From Camillea tinctor (lineage: Eukaryota; Ascomycota; Sordariomycetes; Xylariales; Xylariaceae), in contig MU394154.1 in assembly GCA_022578605.1 (NCBI GenBank), positions 26,651 to 90,650 of the forward strand: a stretch of DNA of 64,000 bases, in the 5' to 3' direction. Numbering within the stretch: position 1 is the stretch's first letter; each line of letters opens with the position of its first letter. Below are positions 12,201 through 25,701 of the stretch, piece after piece. The notes beneath the pieces were generated by a model. The model did not search any database. It saw nothing but the letters and a program-made list of their open reading frames with translations, and was not told the DNA's origin. The position numbers were made by a program, and so were the translations under genes.

Positions 12201-13054
12201 TAACCTAGCGTGGGCCATTAGCGATCGGCCTGAGCGAGAGAAAACTGACTGACAAGAGGAGCTTTCTGGCCAAGCATGTATACAATCCCATGAACAGGGG
12301 AACACTAGACTCATAGCGATTGGCTAATTTACAGACTATAGTCTCTAGACAAGAGCCTCTGTGCCGTCTCAGGATTTGATCCCTAACTGGAGTTGCATGG
12401 CAAGGTCGGGATGAAGGTCTCAAGAAAGCAGGGGATCGGACGTGCGGCCTCATAGAGGAGTACAATGTAGAAAACCTTACCATAACCACTTGTCGGCAGG
12501 ACCAGAGGCTGATGTTCCACTTTGATAACCCATTATGGTCCGTCAACTACTTATGTATGAATGCCATCGCTTTGAAAACGAATGAATGAAAAACGTGTCT
12601 CGCTGTCTGATGCAGAGCCTCATTCTCACTTCATCATAATCCGCATATACCTACCTACTCACTCTGTTTCTTACCAATTCGTCCCATAATAACATTTGCC
12701 TCTATATGTCCACTCACAGGGAGCCAGCGGGACCCCTGAATCCAGCTTCTTTTAGCCCCCACCCTCCCCGGAACATTTTTACTCTCAGTGTAAAATATCA
12801 TAAGAGGGTTAATCCGCCAACTTTCATTGATCAAACCAGCGTTCCCTAACGTCTCGTGCTTGCCAAGACGTTGACAGCGAAAAGAAATGTACTAATTGGA
12901 CCGTGAAAACCTGATATATATATATGCTATATATCCCTAACGCCCGAAGCTAGAGTAAGGCGTATTCACCTAGCGAGAGATAGAAAGGGGGAAAAGAACG
13001 AAGAGAAGTAAAACCAAAAGAGGTGAAAAAGAAGGGCAAGAAAAGGAGAAGGTT
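9224..13054. other. 3.8 kb intergenic DNA rich in TAGGTA/TACCTA motifs
   Basis: No open frame here has domain content or splice logic that I can support. The stretch holds repeated TAGGTAGGTA or TACCTACC words (for example around 10783-10800, 10837-10845, 10871-10890 and 11039-11050), a short CATA microsatellite near 10640, and polypurine tracts shortly before the start codon at 13055. It is probably the 3' region of the C2 gene followed by a long promoter of the regulator. Confidence 0.5.
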
Positions 13055-15364
13055 ATGTCTCCCTGCATCCGACCTGATGGGCATCTATCGCCGCCCATGA
13101 CGAGGACATCACGAAAGGGGAGCCCGAGCGATCGTAGCGACAAGTCCGATCAGAGTGTTGATTCGTCCGAGAAGGGCGGCACAAGCAGCAGCCTGCGCAG
13201 CGATAGTGGTTCCAAACCAACGCGCAAGAGGGCTAGCAAGCCCAAGGTTCGAACAGGCAAGTCGGTGCTTACAAGATCGTCAAGATGTGCATATTAGCTA
13301 ATAATCGTCTTTTATTTTGATCGCCTACCAATAGGATGTATAAGTTGTAAAAGAAGACATGTCAGTAAGACAAACGAGATGGAAAGAAAGAAACTAGAAA
13401 ACAATCCCGTTCTTACAACACAACCCCTGACTTTCCATTCCCGTTTTCTATTTTACCTATCACTCTTTTCAACTTCTAAAAGCCTGGCCATATACACCAA
13501 GTATTGACTTCGAACACACATTACTCCTAGATTCTATACATGTGGCAGTCTACATGTAAGTGGTTCAAGTAAACTTGGTAGTTAACTTTAAGCTCTACAG
13601 GTAAAATGCGATGAAGGCAAGCCTTCCTGCGCAGAGTGCGAACGCCTCGGGCTCATGTGCGAAGGGTATGCTCCTCCCAAAGTCAAGCGGACTGCTGTCA
13701 GGACTGAACGTCTATTACTTCCGAAGCTTGCTCCACATATACAGACGACTTCTCCAGCCATCACGCCGGCACTCCGTCCCGCAGACAGACAGGACTCGAT
13801 ACCTCCAATGCCCAGTTTTGGGTTCGAGTTCGATGATGACGATCGATGGTACTTCGTGTTATTCCGGGATCAAGTCGCTCATCAGCTGTCCCCATATTAC
13901 CAGTCCCATTTCTGGACTCGAACCTCCCTTCGAGACAGCATGGTCAATAAGTGTATTCGACACTCGATTTTAAGTATTGGAGCATACGCGCGCGCTCTAA
14001 TGGAGCTCCGAGAGGAGCATCCCTGGCATACGGAAATGTCTCGCCCATGGTGGCCACCCACCGTCCTGAACCGGCATCATCAAGCCGCCCTGGTACACCA
14101 AGCCAAGGCCCTTTCCCATCTCCGATCCTATATTCGGATGTACGGCATCGACAGCCGTCTTACTATGACTGCTACGCTTCTGTTCATCGTTTTTGAGAAC
14201 ATGCAGGGCAACTACCATAGCTCGGGCAACCTGGTTCGTAGTGGGATCAAGGTCCTTGCCAATATGCGTAGCCTCAACGCTACTGGCCGTGAGTATAGCC
14301 TGCACCATCGACGGCATCAGTACTTGACGGCACCGCGTGATGAGTTCAACGAGATGGCCGACATGTACGCACGCCACAGTATCACATATGCGTTCGTGCC
14401 CTTCTCTCATGGGAAATTTGCATACCATCTCCTCTTCACCGACGATGACGCCGATAATCATGATTACGACGACGACGGCAATGAGAATAATGACAGTAAC
14501 GGCGGCAGTGGAGAGATTGGCGAGTCCTACTTTGGGGGGGCTTACGCGCTACCTGTGCCGCAGACCCCCGAGCAAGCTCGCCGCACGTGGGACTACATCT
14601 CCCCATTACTGGCCAACTTCCACTGCAAAGCCGTGTGGCATAACCTATACCCGGACTATGAGGTAGATACGGCGGCGCTGCGGTACGAGCAGGCGACGCA
14701 TTTAGCGAGACTGCATGAGCTGGGTGCCGCCCTCGACGCCCTTTACGCAAAACATGACCATCAACACCACCGGCCTTTGCTCGTCGACGACAATGGTGGC
14801 CTCATTCTTCTACGTCTACATCATGCGCTGGCGACCACTTTCGTCTCATGTTGCCTTGACCCCACGGAGGAAGCATACGATGCGTTCCTACCGCAGTTCG
14901 AGGACTGCTTGCGACAAGGGCGCGCGTTCGTCGAGGCCGTATCATCATCTTCGTCATCATCACCGTCGCGCAAGGTCGGATTCAGCAACGAGATTGGCAT
15001 CCTAGTCGTGCTCGCATTCGTAGGATTCAAGTGCCGCGTGCGCCGTGTGCGCCTCCAGGTTCTCGAGTTGCTAGGGCGCTACAGCTGGCGCGAGGGCAGC
15101 TGGGACAGCACGAGTCTCGCCAACGCGGTTACCGGCTTGATGAAACTCGAAGGGCAGCTCCCAAGTGATGATGATGGCAGTGCAGGGGGTCGGGATGTTA
15201 GTGCTGCCGTAGCAGATGAGACTGTACCACCGGCGCGCGCGAGGTACACTTGGACCAATATGTTCTGGGATTTCGAGAATCGGCATATGATAGTCGAGTA
15301 TACGAAGCTGCTCCCAAATGAGTATGGCGAGTTCGACAAGGTCCGCTACGTGATGGGGGCGTGA
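13055..15364 (+). CDS. Zn2Cys6 transcription factor with a 26-nt microexon
   Basis: Three exons are supported: 13055-13256, 13335-13360 and 13601-15364, giving 663 residues. The binuclear cluster is split over all three: KVRTG, then CISCKRRH from the microexon, then VKCDEGKPSCAEC and the last Cys. Joined, this gives the exact C-x2-C-x6-C-x6-C-x2-C-x6-C spacing. Intron 1 has a GC donor (GCAAGT) and a TAG acceptor; intron 2 uses GTCAGT and CTACAG. The N-terminus is Ser/Lys rich. The C-terminal part has the helical style of fungal-specific regulator domains, with an acidic low-complexity loop near residues 345-362 (DDDADNHDYDDDGNENND). It should act as a nuclear DNA-binding activator or repressor; its targets are unknown. 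The relic at 45.7 kb carries a related DNA-binding domain. Confidence 0.9.
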
Positions 15365-16458
15365 GCTGGCTTGGGTTAACGAGAATCCGGAACGGGCAGA
15401 CAATGATGGCTGCAAGCGAAATTTATAGACCAAGAACTATCTTACACATAATGGAGAGGAATCAATAGAGAGAAGGAAACGCTCAGGCATAAAGGGGGTG
15501 AGAAAAAGGATCCAGAAACGGGAGGGCGAGGAGATTGTGTGCTAGGTATTTTATACGGCGGTGCCGAAAATATTCTTATTAGCGTAGTCATCTGAGTTAG
15601 TGATACCATCTATATGCATATAACCTATATCAATCCTTCCTCTTTCACTATCATCTTTGAACAAGCAGGTTATATAGAATACGTGCAAGGTCTGGATTAT
15701 ATTCGGTTCTCTACTTGATTACTGCCACTCACTTGGTTTAGATGTATACGTACGGTTCGGGGACGCCTGTAATGTCTGCTCTCCGCTATCCATCAATAGA
15801 TTGCAGGGTGAGAGCCAGTAAGCCAGCGGTCACAATAGATGGCGTTAGGATTTCTTAAGAAAAAAGGGGGAGGATAGAAGAGCTAGGTCACAGGTAGAAA
15901 TGAGTTTTGTAAGTGACACAAGGAGGCAACACATTTATAAGTGGCTATGGTTGGATCTCCACTCCTGAATTCTGATCGGCCTAGTAATCAGGCCTTACCA
16001 TCAAGTTAACGTCTATAGGCATCATCCAGTTCATCGAGTTTGGGATTGAGAGGATCAATGTTATATTTTACTTCCTTTTTGAAGCCCTTAGCCAGTCGGT
16101 AAATCAGCCGTCGCCTTGAACGGATGCAAGTAGCATCCACATATTTCTATGAGGTTCAAATTCTCAACAGACAAAGAGACATAGTTGTCAAGTGTGGGTA
16201 AGGGGTATAATTTGGTATCAAGTTGATCAAGTTATAAAAGAAAATGTTGGTTTTGATAACTATTTACAAAATATGTTTGGTCAGTTCGGTTCAAGAAAAT
16301 ATAAATACACATAAGCCTATATATCACACACACACTCCTTCAATCGGGTTGAAATTAAATTAAAATGCGCTTCACAAATGCTTTCATTCGTCTCTGTAAA
16401 CCCTCTAGAATTTGACCCGCCCCTTATTTCCACATCACACGAGATCTCCCTTGGGATC
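15365..16458. other. Intergenic region between convergent genes
   Basis: Lies between the 3' ends of the plus-strand regulator and the minus-strand ammonium transporter. No further gene, RNA or repeat is recognised. Confidence 0.5.
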
Positions 16459-18098
16459 TTATACCAAGTCGGTCGTCTTCTCGGGCACCGAGCCCTTAGA
16501 GGATCCAGCGCGGGTACCGGGCAAAAGCTCGTTGGGGATGCCGTCGCTTGTGTTGCGCTGCAGTTCAACGTAATCGTAGGCAAACTCACCAAGCTGGCCG
16601 TCGTCGACGCCTATGGCTTCTTCCTCAGCGGGGAGACGAAGGCTTAGACCCGGTACAAGATTGATCAGGAAAAGGATGACACAGGTGAGAACGAAGGAGT
16701 AAGAGAACCCAGCAACAGAGTCGGCAATTTGGTAGCCTAGCTGGATATAGTTGTGATTGATCCAACCACCAGGGATCTCGGTGGAGCCATCGAGGGCGGC
16801 TATGTAATCACTGGAAATTTGTTAACAACAAGAAACCACAGAGTTTCTAGAACAGATACTTACGCAGCAAAGATACCAGTAAGGAGGTTTCCGGCAATAC
16901 CACCAACGGCATGAACAGCGAAAATATCCAGGGCCTCATCAACGCCCATTAGAAACTTGAGCTTGGTGGCAAAGTTGCAGACGATACCACCCACAATACC
17001 GTAAATAACGGCAGCCCAAGGAGTGACAAAGCCGGAGGCGGGAGTGATAGCTACGAGACCGGAAATGGCACCAGAACAGAATCCTACAACGGACCATTTC
17101 TTTTCCAGGCGATAATCAAGCAAGACCCAGGTGATACCACCAACCGAAGCAGCCAGATGAGTAACGATGCAAGCCATGATAGCACGAAGGTTAGCGGCCA
17201 AGGCGGAGCCACCATTGAAACCGAACCAACCAACCCACAGAAATACAGTGCCGAGGACAATATGGGTGACATTGTGAGGTCGGTAGGGCAGACCGGCGGA
17301 CTTAGCATAGCCAGTTCGCTTGCCGAGCATGATCGAGAAGGCGAGAGCAGCGGCACCACTTGAGATATGAACGGGAGTACCACCAGCGAAGTCGAGACCA
17401 CCCATCTTAAATGACCAACCATTAGAGTTCCAAGTCCAGTAAGCGATGGGGTCGTACACGATGGTAGACCAGACGAAAATAAAGACAATGCAAGGGAGGA
17501 TGCGAGCGCGGTCAACAGCAGCCCCAATTGCAAGAGCAGGTCTAATAAGAGTAGCCGGTTGTTAGTTTTTCATGTTTCATTATTTTCTTTTTCCTTTCTT
17601 GTCGCTCTTCTTTCTTTTCTCGTCTTCCTACGTTTGAATCGACATGAACAATAAAAGAGAGCAAATAGAAAATACGTACGTGATAGCGGCGAACATGCCT
17701 TGGTATAAGCAGAAAAGGAGGTCGGGGACCTTAGTGCTGCCGACAGAGGGCTGGGCGAGGGTCTTCATGAGACCAAAGTTGGACAGGTCGCCGATGAAGC
17801 TGCTTCCAGTATGGGAGAACGTCAAACTGTAACCCCAGAAGAACCATTGAAAATCGACGACGGCGACAGACAACATGGATAACATGATGAGGGAGAGGGC
17901 AGACTTGCGCCGCGCGAGACCCGAGTAGAAGAACCCAACACCGGGAATCATGAGTAGAACAAGGGCGGAAGAGGTCAGGATCCAGGCGAAATCACCACTC
18001 TCGTAAAAGACGTTGAGGTTGGTCTCGCCACTCGAGTACCCGGCATCGGCCTGGCCGGTGATGCCGGTGTATTCAGTGACATTGACGCTGCCGGACAT
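16459..18098 (-). CDS. Ammonium transporter, Amt/Mep family
   Basis: Three exons on the minus strand, 18098-17680, 17541-16864 and 16810-16459, join in phase through GTACGT/TTATTAG and GTAAGT/TTCCAG junctions to give 482 residues. The Amt signature DFAGGTPVHISSGAAALA is present, and the pore histidines fall in VHISSG and AVHAVGGIAGN. About eleven hydrophobic spans are visible, as expected. The protein imports ammonium across the plasma membrane and belongs to the MepA/MepB/Amt group of filamentous fungi; the precise paralogue cannot be told. Three HGATAR-type sites lie within 600 bp upstream, consistent with AreA/Nit2 nitrogen control. The cytoplasmic C-terminal tail (about the last 50 residues) is charged and ends EKTTDLV. 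Confidence 0.95.
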
Positions 18099-21000
18099 GA
18101 TGGGGGGTTGCTTTCTCGTGGTTCGGACTGCGTGTAAGTCGCCGGTTCTCTGTAAGGAGAGTGCCTCCTTTTAGAATAATAACCACTTAGGGGTTGGCAC
18201 TATAGATGCTATTATACCCGATGATAGCAACAACAACAACGACAACAACAACAGCAGCAGCAGCAGGCGAATGAATAACAGAGAGGAGAAAATATAAGGA
18301 ACCATATACAAGCAAAGGAGAAGAGAAGAAAGGAAAATAAGAAATCCAAAGGGACAGGGAGTTACAAGTGCTTATCAATGCCTGAATTATACATGCAGGT
18401 AATAATACTTACCTACTATATGTATGCTACCTCCAGTACGTGTACCTGCTCTATACCTGTGCGACATGTTATCCGCTTCTCTCCGGTGTTGGTAAGCTTA
18501 TAGAGGCCTGTACCTGATGAAGGTATGTACCTACCTGCTAGGGCTGGTTACGTGGTATGTACATGCAGGGAGTACAAGCTTGGACCCGGCAATAAGGTAG
18601 CTTTCATGTATGGTTCTGCGGGTGTGTACCTTCGTGCTTTCCAAGGGATCGGACCATTGAGCATTAGTTGGTGGGGCCACTGATAAGACTCGCCGGAGTA
18701 AACAACCTGCAATGTCCAGCAAATCCTATTTTACTAACCTAGACTAATAAGCTCTAACACCAATCAACTGTAGCAGTTTGGCCATAGGATCTCAGTATAT
18801 GTATGAAATACTACGAGAAAACTTGGCTTGACAGAATGTAATGGGTAAGTAATTGCAACATGCAGTTAGCACTTGTTATGAAGAAAAGGGCTCACTACTT
18901 GTCTCAGCCGTAAAGACTTCGGCTGATTCATAAAAAGATAGTACACCACCTGTAGCTAGATCAACAAGGCTGGACCTCGGAAGGGAGGTAGGGAACATGC
19001 ATACGCGTCGAGATGTCGTTATGTCTATTCATGAAACGTTCAAGAGAAGATGAATCAACTTAGATATGTGACCTAGGTTGATAGGTTATATAATAGTAAA
19101 TAGAGGTAGGGAGTAATAATATCTTCAACTTAGATGTGTGCCGTAAAGAGGTACAATACCTACTAGGTAGGTAGCAAGTGGTAATTTACCTAACCAGCTG
19201 CCAGGTCAGGTCAGCTATTAGCGGCTTTGTTGTAGCAGCTCCGATCTCCAAGATTCATATTCTCTCTCCCCCGCCCGGGATGTTCCCTGAAGGGACCCTG
19301 CTGCATATTTGGGCGTTCTTCATACCTACTATTTTAGGTGTCTACATAGTTAACTGGTTGTACTTTGTCGCGAAGCTCTTGGCCTACCTAAGCTGCTAAG
19401 GTAGGTGTATGGAGACGTACGTTAGCCGCAATATGTGTGCATGTCTCCCGACAACAGCGGTTGTGTGTACTTACATATCCGAGGGATGTTTGTATGGTAC
19501 CTAAATATAAGACATCTAAATAAGCTTCAACAAGAAAACCCTTTGGGGCCCTTAGCCGGTCTGTCTTGAGAAATATGGCCATCACATCGTCTTTACTGGA
19601 TTGACGAAACTTTTTGCTTGAACATAATCCACCCCCGACCGGAAAATGCTATTCAATATACACATTTTGCCACCGGGAATATTACCAATTATAGAGACAT
19701 ACATAGAATAGTATCATGATCTGGGAACTTGCATATTATATTCCTACCGTGCGACGACGCACAGCAGCGATCCTACCACCAACCGCGAATGGTTTAGGTT
19801 AAAAGGGAGGGGGGCCACTTAGATGATCATGCGCACGGCTAAGCTGTCTCCCAAGGGAAGTATAAAAGATGATGATAATCTAGGAATATATCTAGAATTG
19901 GTTCCCCATGGGAAAAGAGAGAGGGAGAGAACACGGAATAACTTACTTCACCAACTCTGACCAAGACGTCGTACTTCAACATGTACATGATCAATATTCT
20001 GGTTACAGCATGACTTATGTAATTCAGGGTTATACAATACTATCGGTAAATTGCTGATATATGTTATATGTCTTCTCATTTCTTTTTCTTTTCCTTTTTC
20101 TTTTTTTCCCTTCTTTTCGCCCTTCGGCAAGTTTCCGTCGTTGCCGTATCGTCTAAAGTCAAGGTTTAACTGATCATTGCGGCGTGCATGTATGCTCAAG
20201 GTGGATTGATAAGTCTCGACAAGCCTCGAGGACGTGCCAAGCTGAAGCCCTGCTCCGCCCAGAGATAAGGGTGAATTTTCAACCAATGACAAAGACTTTA
20301 CTTCCCTAAATGAAGATTTGCCTATCATACAGTGGGTCCCTACTAACGATACGTCTTCCTAACTCCCTCTTCAGCTCGAGATAAGGCTACATATTATTAT
20401 AATCTACATGGTTCTAGGTCGTGCAGATGTGTACCTCCTTTGTACCCTTCACTCCAGCTTCAATCAATTGAACTACCAACTACCTACATAACACCTAGGG
20501 AACCACCTAAATGACAACATAAACTACCTCCATGATTAGGTAATCGATCTCGATAAGATCTCCTCACGAATTTCTAGTAACCAACTCGAAAGGCATTCTA
20601 GGGGTTTGGCGGGCGTTTCTTTGTCTAGAATAAACTGGTACGTTTTCAAGATACATAACATGTAACTAGGTAGTTGTAAAGGTACCTAGTATATATGGTT
20701 ACCATACTACATAGTAGGTAGTACACAACAGCCTTATCAGTGATTGACCCACTGCAAAAGCACACACTATACCGTTCCCGTTGAACCTCCCGTTTGACCC
20801 AACATGCATTCCAAACTAGTGCAGGCTTAACTTAAACAACACCCGCCGCTTTGGGTCTTTCTGGTCTGGTGATGCCGACATGTCGGGTTTGACCAAGACA
20901 AATATCGGAACCTTAAGCGACAACACGTATACTGAATAGTAGGCAATGGATAACCACTGCCGGTGTCGCTGCTACTGCCATTACATGTAATAACATATAG

Positions 21001-23807
21001 GACCAAGAATGGTTGTAAGGTACCTGTGTACGTTGACTAACAAAGAGCCCGTGCATACGTTCTTATAACTTACATGATTGGATTTCGAATCACCTCATTG
21101 CCACATATGTCAATGTAGGACTGAGGCGTTCTATTAAGCTTGGCATGCTGGGCATTTCCAAATATCTAGAAAATACAAAGGGTGGGGAACAAGACAAAGA
21201 AAAAGTTTAGTAGGTTGGTAGTACCTACATGGTAAGCAACATACGACGGCTCGTGGTTGGAAGCATTAATACACCAGATACAGTGCACTAGGTAGGTACC
21301 TACCGGTCAAAATTCATTATAAGGAAGCTAGAAGAAAAAAGAAACAAGGACGGAAGGAAAAGAAAACGCCATTACCACGTGTACGCCAGGTATGCATCAG
21401 CTATGTATGTATGCATCAGTAGTAGTGCTGTGTAACAACGTGCTTTGTGTTAGATACTCAGGTACTTAGGTAGGTACCTATTATGTGCTTAATACTACCT
21501 GTGTTGTTGTCACCCCCCTCATCTCCCACTCCCACCCCTCCCGATCTTTCCAACAAGATCTTTCACCGTTTTAATCCTTGTGGTTTTCTCCAATATCAGG
21601 TAGGTAGAATATATATACTAATTCGATGACCCAAGATCTACCTAGTTCTCCGGCAATCCCCAGAATCTTGTGATGAGGCAGCAGAAACTTCTGGTGTAAG
21701 CCGGTAGGTAGGTACGCTAGGCATATTGGTAATCAAAACCACTCTCGAGGTTTCTTTTCCAATGAAAGATAAAAAGAAAACCCCCTATAATATAACTATC
21801 GAGTTCCGGTTAAACCGGGTTGGTTATTGCAGGGTGTAGTTCTGCTAGTTCAATAAATGCCAGTGCTACCAAAGGAACTGGTTAGATGGATCTTCATGCA
21901 CGTATGTATGTACGTATATACAATATTATACTCCGTACCTAGCACCCTATGTGGTTCTGTACATGTCCTGGCCGATTCGAATGTCTGACGCACATCAGAT
22001 CTTCCTTGGGTGAGCCTATATGCACTTGTCCCAGATCGGCTTTTAGTAATATCGTATACGCAGGTGGGTTTTGCAGTAAAGATAGGGTGCTCGTTCACTA
22101 GATATATAGCATTTATTTACCTACCTTTTCTTTCGTCCTAGGTGAGGTACATCATTCGCTTGAGGAACTCGAAATAGGCTAATATAGAGAAACATAAATA
22201 AGCGAGCCATATACTGATAACATAAAATGACCGATACGGGTAGCCTCCCAGAACTTACATTTTACTCTACATTTTTTTTATAAGCACGCGTGCAACATAA
22301 CACGACACTCACCTCGTACATACGCCGTAAATTTCCCAGCCACGGGTCTTTTTTTTGTTCCTTTTGCTCCTACAATTGAATCTATTCTATTAATAAGCAA
22401 TACATGCAATAAGCTACGCAGACAGGGTCAAATATGTGTATACTAGTCAAACAACCCCTTGCTTGTGTATGTGCCAGAGCGGTAAGCTTGACACCCGCGC
22501 GCAAGAATATCAGCCTCATACCCGGCATATAGTCCCCTATATATGTATGTGCTGAACTGTCTTATTTAAGTCGCACCTAAAACCTGCCCAATCAGCACTT
22601 GTGACTGCGACTCAGAACCGATGAAAGCACGAGTTTCTCGCCTACCTACGTAACATCCTATACCTACGACATTCATGCCCCTGGGGTAGGAAGGCAGGTA
22701 GCTAGTACATATCAGAGTGGGGAGTTTGGGTCATCCGTCATCTGACCTCATTTTCAGTTCAGGTTTAGATTTCCTAGACACACGAATCAGATTAGGAAGA
22801 CATGCAGGATGGCGCATAAGTTTCTAACTCAAGCCTAAGTATGAACTCAGCTTGCGATGGCTCGGAAAAAGGAGTATACGTATGTAAGTTGTTGGCTGGT
22901 TTTTTCTTCCTCCTCTCTTCCTCCGTTTGAGAGTAAAACCTTGTCCTTAGCAAGTCAAGTACAAATATGCATTATCTGAAAGATGCGCATGTAGGCAAGG
23001 TTGTCATCTCATGGGAGCTATTTGTAAACCATATTTAATTGAAACAGTAAGGCTTATTCCATACGCCATACGAATACGCATCAAAGTCCTAATCTACCTC
23101 GTCTTTCTTACATTTTTTTCTAACTCTCTAATGCCACCGGCATGTGGACACACTATAGTCATATTCAAAGTATTGCGAAATTTTTGAGTTATTTTTGCAA
23201 TCTTGTTCTTTCTTAATAACGAAGATGTTTATACAGTCTATAGTTGCTCACGTGTAATATAAAGCTAGATGACAATGTGTTTGATCCGTGTATAAACATT
23301 ACAGAACTTAATCTATATGTCAAATTGGCTCGTGTCCTTTTTATATGCATAAGCTCTATCCTAGGAGTGATATGCTAGATTATAGGTACATAGCAGTACG
23401 TACCCCATAAGAGAACAAGATGGGAAAGTAACAAAATGAGTGATAATTGTCATTTATGTCACCCGTTAAACTAACCTTACCTATAATCATTCCAGTTCTT
23501 GCTAATGCCCTCACAATAGTATCTATAGAAAGCTGATATTTAAGCATCAGGCTACTATTTATGGTTACCCCTCGCTGTTTGTAATTGCAAATAAAGTAAG
23601 AAACGACCATAACTTAGTTTAAAATCTCACGTAACAGTACTCATTACCAAAGGCACGGGTTCTTCGGACAAGGCCAAGCTATGGGGAAAAGCTCACTTTC
23701 CTACAAGCCTTTGTAAGCGAGTAAGATAAATAACACAAACGCCTGGAATTTATCCTCAAGTATCCGTACAGAAGGCAATAAGAAAGTGATCCTAGAGATT
23801 CATGAAG
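18099..23807. other. 5.7 kb gene-poor AT-rich DNA
   Basis: No supported gene. The region holds many TAGGTA/TACCTA words (for example 19163-19173, 21291-21302, 21467-21480 and 21703-21714). Short open frames scattered on both strands have no conserved motif and no plausible splicing, so I treat them as chance. Confidence 0.5.
18222..18687. promoter_or_regulatory. Candidate GATA-factor sites upstream of the ammonium transporter
   Basis: TGATAG at 18222-18227, TGATAAG on the minus strand at 18371-18377, and TGATAAG at 18681-18687 fit the HGATAR consensus of AreA/Nit2 nitrogen regulators. They lie about 125-590 bp upstream of the transporter start codon. GATA words are frequent by chance, so this is suggestive only. 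A CAA/CAG-rich run sits at about 18226-18267, probably in the leader. Confidence 0.35.
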
Positions 23808-23869
23808 TGTCACAGCTATACAAGAGCTAATTGCCAAAAGGCAATTGGCATAGGTCTTTTGTCTCCACA
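23808..23869 (+). mobile_element. Mini-element copy 1 (62 bp, TG...CA, TSD TGAAG)
   Basis: Begins TGTCACAGC and ends TCTCCACA. It is flanked by identical 5-bp duplications TGAAG at 23803-23807 and 23870-23874. A TATA-like box is followed by a perfect 10-bp hairpin (GCTAATTGCC / GGCAATTGGC allowing one G-T, loop AAAA). It belongs to the same family as 30506, 41152, 55319 and 61481. Confidence 0.85.
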
Positions 23870-23874
23870 TGAAG

Positions 23875-24180
23875 CATAGGTGGAAACTTTAAGGAGAGAT
23901 TAGGGAGGCTGGATATACACGGTAGTGTCAAGTTGCACTTTTTTCTTCATTACGCTGAATCCCTGTCTAAATCTGAATTGGCCCGTACGGTTGAAATGGA
24001 GCCAAGATGCTAAATTGTTCGAGGCTTCTGGCTGTGTAGCAGAGTCACTAATGGTATTTCTAACATCGGGACCTAAGGCACGATGATGGTGTTGGATATG
24101 TTGCGGGTACACTAACGCTTTGCTTCGAAGAATATACAGGTTGACGATTGTTGGTATCTCAATGTGCTGATCCTGCCATT
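23875..24180. other. Intergenic DNA between two insertions
   Basis: No gene seen. It contains the left target duplication CCATT (24176-24180) of the LTR-like element that starts at 24181. Confidence 0.5.
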
Positions 24181-24326
24181 TGTTGGAATATGGGGTTACC
24201 ACCCCACTATATGCTACTACACTACTACTACATGTACATATATATATCGGGCTTACGCCCTCCTCTAGACTCTCTCCTGGACTAATACACTTCATCCTTT
24301 CCCTCACCTATCGTCTTACTCCAATA
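24181..24326 (+). mobile_element. 146-bp solo-LTR-like element, copy 1 (TSD CCATT)
   Basis: Starts TGTTGGAATATGG and ends CTCCAATA, with imperfect terminal inverted repeats (TGTTGG / CCAATA). Exact 5-bp duplications CCATT flank it at 24176-24180 and 24327-24331. An internal ATATATAT box is followed by a GGGC-TTAC-GCCC hairpin. A near-identical copy lies at 46235-46379. Size, ends and target duplication fit a short solo LTR. Confidence 0.85.
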
Positions 24327-24331
24327 CCATT

Positions 24332-25701
24332 CGATACATTGCGTTCCCAAGGACTGACACATGATGCCTGGATTCAAAGGCCTGAGACTTCTGGAATTTG
24401 TATATCTTGATGTGTTATGTCTCCCTATCGTGTCCTATTGGATGTACTAATTATCACTAGGCGGGCTTCTGAGGCTGCGCAGGGGATCTCTTGATCGTGA
24501 AACACATTCCAGGCCTCCTGATGCACGAGGGGAATATTCGTGTAGATAATTATCCTGAAATCGATCTTCAACACCAGACTCTCATCAATTGCCATCGATA
24601 TTCAGGGCCGTGGGAGCTAGATTGTCACGCAGACTGCAAGGCGCTAGACAGTAGCCTTGGATTTATTTATTTTGTTGTTATAACCGAGATTCAACTGGTA
24701 GCTGCAGATGGCAAAACTTTGTTAGGTTGGTGTCGCGATTGTTTTTTCTGTTGTACTGTTGTATTTTCGCTGAACTCACACCCCTTCACCTCATGCAGGT
24801 ACCATTGACAGAACATGGCAAACGAATAGAGCCTGCCCTTGCGCCATCTGCCGCGCTTTCGCCAGCTGGGTGTCGGATTATTTGGTCAACTCATGAGACA
24901 GAGTTGGATTTGAGATTGTCGGCCTCGGGGCCAGTTCAGGTTCATGTCAATGTAGAGTTAGAGGGAGCCTGTCGTGGTGTCCAGGCCGATTGGAAGGTTA
25001 TACCAGATGACAGGTACGTGATACGTCTGTTGTGCATTATATCCCCCAACCACGGCCAAGGGAACATAAGAGAGTTGGATGTATATAAGCGGAGTAGATA
25101 GCCTGCCTAGATATAATAAATCCGTCACTGGAAAAAACCGTCGCTCTTGAATCCTGTTTTCCTAAAGACCCTTATGCTTCAAGCGTGCCCATCCAAACTA
25201 GACGTTCTTAAGGGCTATTATTCTATAGTGGATGATTTAGTTGAATGCGATTTAACTTGCTACGTATCTTATGAGCCTAATTAACATGTATAATATTACA
25301 TCTTAGGATACTTTAGTTGCCTACTTAGTGGGTATAGAGTTATATTTGACTTATAGTATTAGGCATTCTTTATTATAGTTTACCGCTTCAACTCCCAGTT
25401 TCCGGGATTGACCCTTGCCCGATTCACAGATTCCTATGCTTGTTACCATGCTGTGCAGAAGCAGCTTCATTTTGCTATATATCAGGGTCTTTTGAAATAT
25501 GGCAGTACATCTTATTACTTATGTCTTTCGTTCTCTCCTATACCGGATACTAAAGTATTGGTATATGGCCCGTAGTTAGGCAAGGACCAAATCGGCTCAT
25601 CTTCAACACGGCCATAACCCTGCATGGTAAGGTCTACTATTCTGTATGTAGGTCAGTGTTCCTAAAAAGCGCAGATATCTAAGTCCACGAGTGACCAAGA
25701 G
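24332..25701. other. Intergenic DNA with unassigned open segments
   Basis: Open segments at 24491-24808 and 24727-25101 have more GC than their surroundings and might be remnants of a gene, but I recognise no family. A short Cys-rich reading in another frame near 24835 does not settle it. The rest is AT-rich. Confidence 0.35.

Noticed and set aside
11035..12546. Several minus- and plus-strand frames of 60-115 residues
   Set aside because: No motif, overlapping in competing registers, in DNA with intergenic composition.
24491..25101. Possible two-exon gene
   Set aside because: Open segments lack any family match and convincing splice-supported continuity; noted as possible relic only.
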